From assembly GCF_041146795.1 (NCBI RefSeq), contig NC_135183.1, positions 8,815,340 through 8,879,339 of the forward strand: 64,000 nucleotides of DNA. The letters are read 5' to 3'. Of this stretch, positions 48,163-64,000 are shown in pieces. Source of the DNA: Maylandia zebra (taxonomy: Eukaryota > Chordata > Actinopteri > Cichliformes > Cichlidae). The notes below the pieces were generated by a model. It was given only the letters and a program-made list of their open reading frames with translations. It was not told the DNA's origin and made no database searches. The position numbers were made by a program, and so were the translations under genes. Within the stretch, counting starts at the first letter, position 1. Each line of letters starts with the position of its first letter.

Positions 48163-49561
48163 ATGAGGAGTGGAGTGGGGTTGTGTGTGCTGGGCCTGCT
48201 GGGCCTGCTGTGCTCAGTTTTTGGGCAGGTAAGGAGGAAACACCAGATTTCCTGCTCTGAAACCTAGAATATACGAATAAGGCTGCTTGGGGGTGATCAG
48301 ATCGTTTTGTCAAATAAAAGAGGATGTTTTTAAACACCACAGCAAAGATCTTCCATTAAAATCTTTAAATACTTTTAATAAATATAAGCTAAAAGTATTA
48401 AAAACAGAAGTGCTAAGTTTGTCGGATGCCTCACGTCAAAGCAAGAGCATCACTTACTTTGGGAATTGGAGGATATGTGCTTCATCTTTTTATAGTTTCT
48501 GGTAGATTCCCTTACTAGTTTGGTAATCTGGACACTCAGTACATAAGTAGGATGTCTTAAAACCACAAAAAGCAAATAACAATCAACTCTTACTCCCTTA
48601 TTCCGATCCTGGAGTGCAAATCCACTGCAGTACAAACCTGCAGGGTCACTGACTTTGCCTTGTTTGTACTGTACTTTATTTCAGTTCTTGTGACCCTTTG
48701 AAATGACGCAATTTCATTTTGCAGATAATCTGAGGATGAAGAAACATTTACATCTTTTACTTTAGCACAAGCTGCAGTGCAATGCCACAATTTAGAAGCC
48801 TTTCAAATGTGGTGCAGCACCTTTTTAAGTGCTCTGCTGTTTTCTGATATCGGGGTATTGACCTGAAAAGTCCTGCATGCAGAGTATTAGTTAAAGGATA
48901 ACTTGTGAATATACGCAAATAAGGAAAGTAAGTCACCTCAACGTTTTTGAAAGCTGAACACATGAAGTTTTACAGCCTTATTTACTTCTGAGTAAATTGC
49001 AGAAAAATGTAGAAACAGAAGCTAAAAATAAATCAGACAAATCACAACACTTTTGGAAAACACGACAGTTTTTGTCAATTTTAAAAGAAATGAGCCTATT
49101 GGTATTTACAAAAACATTTTGGCTTTATTCTAAAAAAATCATTCTGTGCATCATCTTCCTTCTTTTCATCCAGGAGGCAGCGGAGGTCCAGTCTGGTGTC
49201 CTGATCTTTTGTGATGACCCGTCTGTGGAGAAGGCTGTCCACAGCGCTGTGGACAAATTCAACGAGAGGCTGAGCACCGGCCATAAGCTGGCCCTCTTTC
49301 AGATACTGAAAGCCAGCAAGGTACAGTGACTGCAGACACATGTGTTACCATGAAGAACAATACTGTGAGATTTTATGAGCTTTTTTGTTACGTAAGTTAC
49401 ATAAGTGGGAATCAAGCTTGTTGGATTCAACTAAAACTGAGCTTGTGGCTGTTTTTCCTTACAAAGCTAAAAAACAAGAGGATTCAATGCTCTGGGACGA
49501 TTACCAAGAAATTCAAAGATCCTGTGACACTTTGACTTCTGGTGCACACTGATTACATATA

Positions 49562-49592
<31 letters not shown>

Positions 49593-52500
49593 CTCCAGTC
49601 AGAGAATGGCTCAGACTCAGTGTACTCACTGAAGTTCACTACCTGGAAGAGCGAGTGCACAGCTGACAGCAGCAAATCCTGGACAGACTGTGACTATTTG
49701 CAGTCTGGAAGCAAGGTAACAATAATCAGCTCCTCCTCCCATTTAACAACTCGTGGTATGAAAATATTAAAGTTCTTGTTAAATGCTGTAGTAAAAACAA
49801 AGCCGTCGCACGGTCTGTCGTGTCCCTCCAGGGGCCGATTTCTTGCAACGCCACCGTCCTCATGTCAGAGACAAAGGCTGAGACAAAGCAGGTGGACTGC
49901 CAGATTGGTGAGTGAGGGTGAATAAACTCAGCATCAGATTAAAGTTTTTAACAGTCCTTTCAAAGCTTGTTTTTTTCTTTGGGTTTTTTTGTTGTCTTGC
50001 TGCAGAACATGGTCTATTGAATCCATTTTGACTGGGACCTCATTTTAACACAGAACCAGTTGCTTTTAGAAAAAAAAATTCCCACATAAGGAACGTAAAT
50101 CATTATCAAAACCAAAAATATCCACAGTTCTTACACCATGAATGTGTTTACCAGAGTACAGCCACCTAACAGTGAGTCACTGAGGGAAATGGGCACTGGC
50201 GGGCTGCTGGGGAAACAGAAGGGGGCTGATTGGCTAACATGCCAACACTATCTGCAAGCACAATATTAACTTATAACACCATAAAAGGCAGTGACGCAGT
50301 CTAGACTTTAATCAGTCAAATATAGGCGTTCGGTATATCAATCCTGTGTTTTTCTCTCCCACTCACAGGATATTTTGCAGGTTTTTAAAGCTCAGCTTGC
50401 AAACTGTATTTGTACATTAAAGTAGTATTTGATTGTTTCATGTGCGATTTGGTTGTAAAGAAATAAAGTAAGCTAGGTTAAGTAAATAGGTGGCATCAGC
50501 ACATTTACTAGTTTTTAATGATAAATGAAAAGGGCTTGAAATGAAGGCTGGTGGACTTTTTGATTCAGTTCTTCTTCAGTTTAATCACCCAAGGACAGTC
50601 CCTGGTATTTAACCCCTGGTGGGAGTGTGTCCTTGGAGGTGGTCCTGATCATTTTTGACCCACTTGGTGCTGATGTGAGTCAATGAAGGTCATATGAACC
50701 GAGGTGTGAATCAAGGCATGCGGTCATTTCTGTCACAGATCCTTTATGAGGCACTGCCCCGACCCACCATTATGTGAAGTATAAGGTCACATGTGTCAAG
50801 GTGTGTATGGGGGATAAAGCACCTGGGAAGGGATTTCAGGACTGGGTTTTAGGAGATACCCACTGGTGTCTTAACCATTAGGCAGCTGGGTTGCTTTCTA
50901 GAGGCTTTGCTTTCCTCCCAATGCTCCATGACCGCCAGATTCCAAAAACAAACAAAAAGTATATTTTCTCTCACTGGCCTGTTTGTATTACAGACTATTT
51001 GGGACTGTTTTGTGTTCCATCAAGCACACTGAGATCATGTCGTGTTGATCTAAACACATCCAGAGGGAGCCTGAATTCGGGGCATTCTTTAATTAATTAA
51101 CTAGATTAAAAACATCATAAATAAATAACATTAGACACTTTTTGAAAAGCTTTAACCAACTCTGTTTGCCTGAACCTTGAGCAGTTATTGGAATATGAGC
51201 TTATGCGTTTCCATGACTCAGATTTTTCTCCACTGTAGAAGGGCACATCGTTTCTGAGAAAGCATCTTGCATGGGCTGCCCAGAGCTCATCGATGTAGAC
51301 TCCGAGGACCTTAAGGTTCCCCTTTCTGTCTCCATCTCCAAGTACAACTCCATGTCTGACTCTACCCACCTGTTCAGTCTGCACAATATCGGCCACACCA
51401 CCAGACAGGTACAGCAGGTGGCATGGAAGTGAAGCGAAAATGGGGAGGACAGGCATCTCTTTTTCTTTCCTTTTTTGTCTTTACGCATCACGTGTATTTG
51501 TGTAGGTGGTTGCTGGCTTCAGATTTAAGCTGATTTTTGACATGAAGAAGACCGTCTGTTCCAAGGCTGAACACACAGACCTGAACGAGATATGCATCCC
51601 AGACGAAAATAATCTGGTAAACCAAAACTAATGCACAAATCACCCCAGCCAAGATGTGCTTCTCACTGTGTGTTCTGTGCATCTGCAGGAATATGCCAAC
51701 TGCAACTCTACAGTGGATGTAGCACCTTGGAGACTTGAGCCACCACAGGCCCACATAGAGTGTGCACCGGGTCAATTGCCACCCTCTGTAAGTCCCTCTT
51801 TTCACAGGATGATCAAACATGAGCGAGTAGACAAGAATGCAGGAAATAAATGAAAACCATTCACATAGTAACTGCACTGGCTAATATTCACTCTCCCACT
51901 CCACTGGATGTACCAGCGGGTTTACCATCTGGGTTGCTTTGGGATATTTTGAACTGGAAGGGCTGGGAATCTAACCACCAACCTTCCAATTTGTGCACCT
52001 CAAATTATTCCATCTTAGTCTTTCATCTAAGTTATTGGAAATTAATTTTATAATTATGAAAATTAAGTGTTATCCATCTAAAAGAAACGCACCAGTTTGC
52101 ATGAAAAAGAAATGTGAGCACATTTCTTTAATGGAAAAGTTTAACTAGGCTCTGAATTCTCATTTCAGTCGGTTGTCGTATTAGACGCTCTGTTTTAATC
52201 ACTCCGCAGAAATCACTGTCAACGTACAGAAAAGAAATAATTTTTAAAAAGAAAACAGAATTTTTTGTCACATTACAGTTGATCCCAAATTATTGCAAAG
52301 TACGGCTATATGAAGAAAATCATCTTGGTTTTGTGGCTGGAAATGATGAAGATTTGTGGTTCTTACTTTGAGAACTCAGCCTTTAAAGCCAGGATAGAAT
52401 TTAAAATGGGTTCTTTGCTAAGTTCTTTGTTATGTGTTAACACTCGCTCATTCCTTTTTATGTTAGGTTAGTGTGAAGTGGCTTAACAAATGAAAGAATA

Positions 52501-53157
52501 TTCTTCTGAAATGATCAGGTAGAAGGACTGGACTGAATATGAGTGAAAAAGCAGCCAATGTCCAAAGTAAATATTTGACCTTAAGAAAGCCTGGAGAAAT
52601 ACTTGCAGTTCAAGAGCATTTCAACAATTTACAAGAAAGTCAGGCTACTTGGAATTAAATGATAAACAAATGAGGTATGGCTTGAGACTTTTGCACAGAG
52701 GTCACTGATTAGGAAGGTCCATTAGCGAGTCCATCTTCTTATAAATCCTTTGCTTTTTCTTCAGACGTTCACCAGGCGTCGTCCTCCTGGCTGGTCTCCT
52801 CTCAGGCACTTCCTGTATGGTAATGGTAATGGCCTGCATAGCGCTTCTCAAGACCATAATACCCCAAATCGCTTTACACTACATTCAGTCAAACCCCATG
52901 CCACAGCTCCATCTTCACCCTCACAACCCCCCACCACAGCTAAAACTAAAGAATCATCTGAGGAGGACACCACATCTGCCACACCGTCAGTTTCACGTGA
53001 CGCAGATGCGAAAGACCACCTCTTCCACTGCCCATCCAAGCCCTGGAAAGCTTTGAAGCCTCACCACTCTGCAGCTCCTACCAAGGCTACCGTAGAAGCG
53101 GCTTCTCCACAGCCCTCAGCAGATGGAACCTTCATCAATACAGACCTGTTGTCATAA
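48163..53157 (+). CDS. kng1: Kininogen 1 with two cystatin domains and teleost bradykinin
   Basis: Secreted plasma precursor of bradykinin and cysteine-protease inhibitor. Eight coding exons: 48163-48228 (signal peptide MRSGVGLCVLGLLGLLCSVF), 49174-49320, 49599-49715, 49832-49907 (cystatin 1), 51239-51408, 51506-51616, 51689-51787 (cystatin 2) and 52765-53157 (bradykinin and tail); 1,179 nt, 392 aa. Cystatin 2 keeps the papain-binding QVVAG loop (RQVVAGFRFK). The matching site in cystatin 1 is degenerate, reading SVYSLKF. Paired cysteines follow the family (CDDP; CTADSSKSWTDC; CNAT/CQI). Exon 8 opens with TFTRRRPPGWSPLR. The Ser/Thr/Pro-rich tail replaces the His-rich high-molecular-weight domain of mammals, and the third cystatin domain of mammals is absent, as in other fish kininogens. 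Polyadenylation signal AATAAA at 53,337. Confidence 0.95.
49562..49590 (+). repeat. (TG)n tract at the kng1 exon 3 acceptor
   Basis: About 14 TG units end nine bases before the exon 3 start and take the place of most of the polypyrimidine tract. Confidence 0.95.
52777..52806 (+). other. kng1: Bradykinin-coding segment
   Basis: It encodes RRPPGWSPLR, the [Arg0, Trp5, Leu8]-bradykinin form known from teleosts. The preceding Thr-Arg and following His are in the same exon. Plasma or tissue kallikrein-type cleavage would free the peptide. Confidence 0.95.
52815..52890 (+). repeat. Repeat-derived segment within the last kng1 coding exon
   Basis: TATGGTAATGGTAATGGCCT, GCATAGCGCTTCTC and AATCGCTTTACACTACATTC match a very common teleost dispersed repeat. 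The same family is seen in reverse at 29,993-30,121 (AAAGCGCTATATAAATCCAA). It is in frame and encodes YGNGNGLHSASQDHNTPNRF and TLHSV, directly after bradykinin. Confidence 0.65.
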
Positions 53158-53336
53158 TTTCTTTCCTCAAGGGAGCCAGATTCATAACAGAAAATTTCCA
53201 CTTGTTGCGCTCTTCCAGCAGATTGTTTTTTGTTTTTGTTGCAGACTAGTTCTCTAGTTGCTGCAGGGAGTTTTGGGAGATGATGATCGTCTTGTAAGAT
53301 GCCAGGTTTCAAATGATACAACAGATGGGTTCAGTT

Positions 53337-53342
53337 AATAAA
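53337..53342 (+). terminator. kng1: Polyadenylation signal of kng1
   Basis: AATAAA lies 180 bp after the stop codon, the first on the plus strand, giving a short 3' UTR. Confidence 0.65.
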
Positions 53343-53619
53343 ATTTTTTTAGGGTCTTGTAAGTCTTAAGAAAACTGAGGAAAAGAAACTGAAATTAAGA
53401 CAGAACTCTAATTTTACGGCTCTCAAGAAAGCGATGTCTGTTTGGAATCAAAGAGTTGAGTTCATCAAAGGATAGAGCAGTTTGTGTGCTGGTTTATGTG
53501 TGAATATAAAATGCTTACACATTGAAGCTTAAAATAAAAGTAAAATTTGGTGGAAAATGTTCATGTTTTGCAAGGTTTGTAGTGCCAGAGCAAACACAGC
53601 TGGGTCAATCTTTAACAAA

Positions 53620-56600
53620 TTTATTTGTACATCTTCACAGAACACTCAGATGATGAGTCAGTCAGTCGGTCAGTCAGTAAGTCAGTCAGTCGGGGTACAA
53701 ACCTTTACTCCTCGACCAGTGACCCAAAAACAAAACACAACATACATTTATAAATAAAAAAGCAGGTTACTGTGAGGGCAAACTTGTCCTAGAAACTAGC
53801 AAACTTAAGGCATTCATTTATAAATGTCTGTATGGCTGCCTATTAGACTACAATATAAAAAAAAAAAAGGAAAACAAAATGCAGCAGGAAGAGTATTCAG
53901 CTTCACCCAATATCATGCAGGTAGGCTGTGAGTAACAATACATTGGCCCGGCGTACATTCATTCATAGTATAGGCTAGAGTTCTGACAACATGGTATGTT
54001 ATGGAAATATTAGTACTGCATACCAAAAAACAAAGAAAAAAGTATTAAAATGAAACCACAGAGCATGTAGCCATGTGTGAGAGTCTGAGACACTTCCGAA
54101 CCTCCAAATTGAATATAAATGATCAATATTTCACATATTTTGTCCATATTTTTATTCCCTGCAAGTCTAAGTGTTCAAACCCTTCCACATCTGTTCAATT
54201 CACCGAGAGAGAGAGGGACCGTCGTTGCTTCATTTCTAAATATCGGGTTCCATACAATTAAAAAGATGGTGGACACAATAACATGAACACCAGGTAAACA
54301 AATAGGAACAGTAACAGAGACACCTCAGACTAGAGGCAGCACACTATAGTCTTCACAGAGGCTGCAGACTTTTACATTCGCTTGGTGTTTGTGTTGTTAT
54401 GGTCACAGTGAACCATTTTCCCTCCGCTCTCGGTTCTTTGGACACATAGGGGGTTTAAAGACAACCAACAGTCATCTCTGACGTCAGCTGACTCTGCAAG
54501 ATTGCAAAACAACAGAGATGTATCTTTGTGATACTCTGTCCCCTGCACATAACCCAATCATACAGTTAAACTGAAACAAATGGAGAGAAATCAGATCCTG
54601 TGATGGCATGATTTGTAAATCTGAACCTGTGCTGAGCCATGTGATGGTTAAAAGGATAGAAAAAAAAAAAAAAATCGGTTCAGGGAGAAAATGGTAGGGC
54701 AACAGTTACTGCACCACTTCAGCACCAAAGCTGAGGGATTAGAAGACGTTTTAAATGAGCATGGTCTAAAGAAGACGCCTACGTTTTCCCCTGTGACGTC
54801 AAAGCTGCCACCTGATCTCAGAAAATTTGAACTCAAGCGCAACTTTAGTTCTTCATTAGCTGAAAATGCATTTCTGGGCATCACTAACATTTACTGAGGG
54901 TGTCAAACAGGCAACCTGTACCAATGCTTCAGCAATCGGTACAACACACACAGACCCCTTACACCTCAAATCTAAACTGACAAAATACAGCTGTGGTTTC
55001 GATTCATGGTGCTTCAAGTAAAACGACTAATTTATGAAAAAGAAAAAAAAAAAAATCGAAGTTTACCCTCATTTATGTTTCCTTGCAAATGATGCAAAAA
55101 AACAGCATTTTTGTGTGTCTGTTTGTTTTTCTTCTCTGGCACAAACCAGCCAGGAGAGAAAATGATTTATAAAACATTTAAAGACACCTTTGCTGCTAGT
55201 GTCATCACACAGAGGCAGAACATGTACATACACACAGTGTGTAGGGTTTTCATTGGAGCCCGCCAATGAAGCTCTGCAACCTGTACAGAACGGAGCACGC
55301 ACACGCTCGCACACTTTGTTTGGAGAGTACATGGATATTAAAGAGAACACTACACATGAAGCCTACCATAGAAAAAAGGCTAGACTGTAACTGTACATAC
55401 ATACTGCTTAATGCTGCTTCAAAATGTACATCTTACATACATACTGGTTATGCTGCATGCATACTAGGCTAACGTTCTTCTTATAGAGTCCTTCTGGACA
55501 AAAAGGCATTGAGAACTAGAGTTTTTCTTTAAGTGCATACCACAATATTTTTTGTATTTTTGTTTGTTTTTTTTAAATTGTAAAAGTCTGTAATATGCCT
55601 CACTGCATGACACTGTTCAAGCATCAGCTTTTGCAGACATCAGCGATACTGTCCGATTTGGCACGTAGAGAAAACAAAGGAATGCGTTCTGTGCTGATGA
55701 CCTGCTGTGTAGGGACAGAAACACGTTACTGATGCAAAAAGATGAGTCATCAATGTTAGCGACTGAATACATTCTAGCCATTAATGCTGCAATGATGTGA
55801 CGCACGTGCGCGCGCCGCATCGCGACAGAACACAACTTTGGCTTTTCTATACAATCAGCAGTTGAAGCGGCAAAGTGCAGACTGTTTCCCCACAGACACG
55901 CCGGGTCTCATACTGTAGTGTCCTAGTGTCTTTCCTACATGCACCGTGAGAGGCTCCATTTCTTGTAAAATACTACATTCTCTCCTTAGCAGAGCACACT
56001 GCGAGTTCCACCAACTACGGCCTGCCCAAAAGACACTATGGAACAACAGTTTCCAAGCTGCTTCATGTAACACTGCTAACTCTTCTTCGTATCTCATAGG
56101 CCCCCCACCCAACCCCCCCAACCCAAAACGGTTTTATACCTTTTTTTCACGTCTTGGGTTGTACACACAAACTGAGCATTAATATGAATATTCATTGTGC
56201 CAATCACATGACCCCAAGCTGCCCCAAAGTGCAAACAATCTGTTTAAATTTTTCATCTTTCAATACATTTTCTGCCACCTGGATAAACGATCCAATATCT
56301 GCTGAGCCAGCGCCCACTTTCAGAGGCTTCCAGCTGAATTTCTGAGGACTTCATCTCGTAACTAACTAACCTCCCCCTCGAGACACTCATGCTACTATTT
56401 CAATGTGATTTTCAAATGTAAAAAACACAAAACAATCCCCAAACAACCAAAAAACAAAAATACAAGACCAACATAATTCAGTGTCTCCACTTGGCAAAAG
56501 ACTGCAAGCCTCAAATCAAATGTTTCAAAAACACAATTTAAAATATACTTCAACATTTTAGCAACTTTCTAATGAGAGATGTGTCAAGACCCGCCAGTCT

Positions 56601-56786
56601 AACAAGGTCAAAAGGACCGCTAAGGCGGTCAAATCATTCGCTAAGCCTGCCATGCTTTTTGACTTAGTGCTGTCAGGGTTTGCTTAGGCAGAGTTTGTAG
56701 GGCTCAACAGTGTGCAGTGTTGTGCTGTGATGCCAAGGCTTTTAATCAAGAGGAAGACTTGACATTCCCCAGGGCCTCTGCTTGCC

Positions 56787-56817
<31 letters not shown>

Positions 56818-58273
56818 CAAACAAACAAACAAACAAACAAACCAAAACAAAACAAACAAAACAAACAAACAAACAAACAAACAGCCAGAGGCTTAATATA
56901 GGTCTCATTTTTCAAATGTGATATTGGCACTTTAACGCTTTCCATTTTGCATCATTTAACAAATTATCCCAAGTAGGGCTGTAAACTAGCCACAACGAAT
57001 CGGGTAAGGCCAAATTAGATGTTAAATATAAGGAAAAAAAAGCTTAAAACCCCCCAAAACAACAACATCAGTCTTACTTTGTGAATATAAAAAAATTGAA
57101 AATTGAGGGGTAAAGTAACAGGGGTAAGCGGTAGCACTGGTGGTAGTGTGAAGCTGCAAACATGTAACACAGATGCTTCAACCTCAATTATATTTACAGA
57201 TACACGCACACACACGCACACACACAATGAAAAAACAAAACAAAACCGTGTTTCTGAAGAGTCAAGTTCAGGTTTTGCCTTTTGCTGAAACTGAAAGAAA
57301 CTAGGTACATAAATAAATTTAAAAAGTCATAATAAATCTGTATATTATTCTCTAAGTGCTGTTTTTTTGATGGAAAGGCATCATCACCCTGAAGTTTATG
57401 CAAGAGTCTAAAGCTGCACCACCATCTCTGGGGTGAAGTGCTGACTCAATGAGGCTGTTTGGAGTGGAGGGTGGAGGCCTACAGATCTGTGCAAAACAAC
57501 TCAAAGACTCTCCTGCAGATTTGCAACCTTGACGTTTCCACACAAGGAGTTCAAAGGAAGGAGAGACAACTCCAAATCATCTGCGAAGGGGCGACTTCAC
57601 CACAAAGATGGGGGAAGACATCATAAAGGCTCCCGTGCACCAGTTATCCCGTACTGTACAACAAACCGCAGCTAATTTAGACTATTTCTTGTGCCAACTA
57701 GCTCCTAATGACAGGGGTGACAAGATTAAAAAAAAAAAACAACCTCCATTCTAGGTGGAGAAAGTGTGCAGCACTAATACAGCAGAGGGGGCAGCAGGTT
57801 GAACTGTGTGGCTACATTTATACCTTGGCAAAAATGTCATCTTTACACTGAGTTTTCCGAGTTTTGGTTTTTATCACTGAGCAATGGAGTAAAAGGATAA
57901 GATTTTCCTTGGTTGGCCAGTTTGTTCCTGTTGTGGTTTAAAAAAAAAATACAGAGGAAGCATAATAGCCATGGTGGGTACACCTCCACAGCAACAGGAA
58001 AATGCTCCCATGTAGACCCTGAAACAGGCAGCGGATACTCGGACGGCATCATCAAGACCAAACAAAAAACAAAACCCCCCCAAAAAACCCACAGAAACAC
58101 AAGAGCCTCGTTTAGAAAAAGAAAAATGCTGTAAAGAAAAAACAGATCAAGCTGCAAGCATCCATCCTCAGGGAGCCATTTGTGATATCTGCTGTAAACG
58201 AGAAGAGCCTTGAAAGACTCGTCTGCGTGAAGTACTCCATGCTGGGACTGGTGGATTGGGTTTGTCTGCAGCA
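53620..58273 (-). other. pik3ca: Probable long 3' UTR of pik3ca
   Basis: About 4.6 kb downstream of the pik3ca stop codon contains no coding-like ORF on either strand. A minus-strand AATAAA (TTTATT at 53,620-53,625) lies near the far end. PIK3CA transcripts of other vertebrates have long 3' UTRs, so this stretch is assigned as UTR plus spacer by inference. It includes AGTC (about 53,657-53,695) and AAAC/AAACA (about 56,788-56,882) microsatellites. Confidence 0.4.
56788..56882. repeat. (AAACA)/(AAAC)n microsatellite
   Basis: Compound array of AAAAC and AAAC units about 95 bp long. It creates a spurious FVCLF-type ORF on the minus strand. Confidence 0.95.
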
Positions 58274-63089
<4,816 letters not shown>

Positions 63090-64000
63090 CTAAAACATAC
63101 CAGAAATAAAACACATTCAAACACTACATTTTTACATTAGACTCAACACGGTAGCAGCAATTAACAAGCTATTAACGCGGTTATAAAATACCTTCACAAC
63201 AACACCAGCAAACAAGATAATGCTTTGATCACATAAAAGTTAGGAAGCAACAAAAATGTATCATATTCACTGGGGCTCCATGTGTAAATGAACCATGATT
63301 GTGTTTTTATGCTTGTAAAACAAGAAAAAGTCTGAAAAGTAACAGAATATTTTAGAGGCACAGCTGCAAAATGACAGATTAGCTGTGAAATGTTTCTACT
63401 AAACACTGAGACAGAGTTGGAGTGCAGCTGGAACACAGCACAACCACATACAGCGTAAATTCATCTGGAGACTCAGACTTTTATACGACCCCAACAATGA
63501 ACTGTAATCCTGAATTAAAGCTTTCCCTTCATTCCTTCATCACATTCATAAGACAAGAATAAAATCTGTTGGAAACTGGCTTTGCCCTTCGTCCAGTCAT
63601 TAACAAACATCCTTAATAAATACTGCAGACAACTCATTCTTTTTCTGGATGAGTGATATTAACGTCACATCACATAGCACAAGACGGGCACTATTACACT
63701 TGACACGCATATCATGAATAAAACATGAGCTCACACTGTTCACATCTTCTCACATGGCACAGTAACTCCAATAACCTGTCACTTTAACACATCAGTCACG
63801 GTTTTCTCTCACATAGAAATCAAATAAGACACGCCATCATGTTCACCGTCATAATAAATAAAGACATTAACTTACACTGCGCCTTGCAAAGTACTGGAAA
63901 TAACTGAATTAATTAAGTTTAATCTAGTCAGCAGTGATATTTTTTTCCATAAATGTCCAAAATAAACTGAAGGGGGGGGGGGGAGTGGACTGTGGGGTTT
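63090..64000 (-). other. pik3ca: pik3ca intron running off the window
   Basis: No further exon is seen upstream of 63,089. AT-rich sequence with a poly-G run at about 63,973. Confidence 0.6.

Noticed and set aside
56684-56945. Minus-strand hydrophobic ORFs with Phe-Val-Cys-Leu repeats
   Set aside because: Generated by the AAACA microsatellite.

Overview
The window is nuclear DNA from a ray-finned fish, most likely a percomorph (cichlid-like) teleost. The evidence is compact genes with many short GT-AG introns, a kininogen that encodes the teleost bradykinin RRPPGWSPLR, and typical teleost repeats (Tc1, hAT elements, Rex1/L2/L1-like LINEs, long microsatellites). Nothing suggests a bacterial, organellar or free viral sequence.

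Layout. (1) 1-19,950, minus strand: a tandem array of fndc7-like genes made of one-exon fibronectin type III (FN3) domains. Copy A (1-2,382) runs off the left edge. Copy B (9,046-9,663) is a short copy with its own duplicated promoter but only one recognisable FN3 exon. Copy C (about 12,349-19,950) is a full gene with a signal peptide, a micro-exon and nine FN3 exons. A solo LTR (4,132-4,693) lies between A and B. (2) 20,494-29,426, plus strand: a complete 19-exon stxbp3 (592 aa), head-to-head with fndc7 copy C across a 543-bp shared promoter that holds an ATAG microsatellite. (3) 30,000-31,500: repeat debris (Tc1 remnant) and the last exons of a MYND zinc-finger gene. (4) 31,989-38,357: an RNF14-like RBR ubiquitin ligase (594 aa) with a long low-complexity linker, a 3.5-kb intron filled with a hAT element and a LINE, and an unusual RING2. 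(5) 38,400-47,800: a transposon-rich stretch with a 1.6-kb long-inverted-repeat element, nested L1-like and L2-like LINEs between 325-bp direct repeats, and two orphan coding-like exons. (6) 48,163-53,157, plus strand: a complete kng1 (kininogen, 392 aa, two cystatin domains plus bradykinin). Part of its last coding exon appears to come from a dispersed repeat. (7) 58,274-63,089, minus strand: the last 13 coding exons of pik3ca (residues 514-1068 by human numbering, no indels), with a probable long 3' UTR running toward kng1. The 5' part of pik3ca lies beyond the right edge.

FNDC7 and STXBP3 are neighbours on human 1p13, and KNG1 and PIK3CA are both on human 3q26-27. The window therefore joins two old linkage blocks through the repeat-rich RNF14 region. 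The genes do not form one pathway: STXBP3 works in membrane fusion, RNF14 in ubiquitin transfer, kininogen in kinin release and protease inhibition, and PI3K-alpha in lipid signalling. The most unusual items are the repeat-derived coding sequence next to bradykinin, the RNF14-like RING2 that keeps its catalytic cysteine but lacks two zinc-ligand cysteines, and the LINE insertion with roughly 325-bp flanking duplications.
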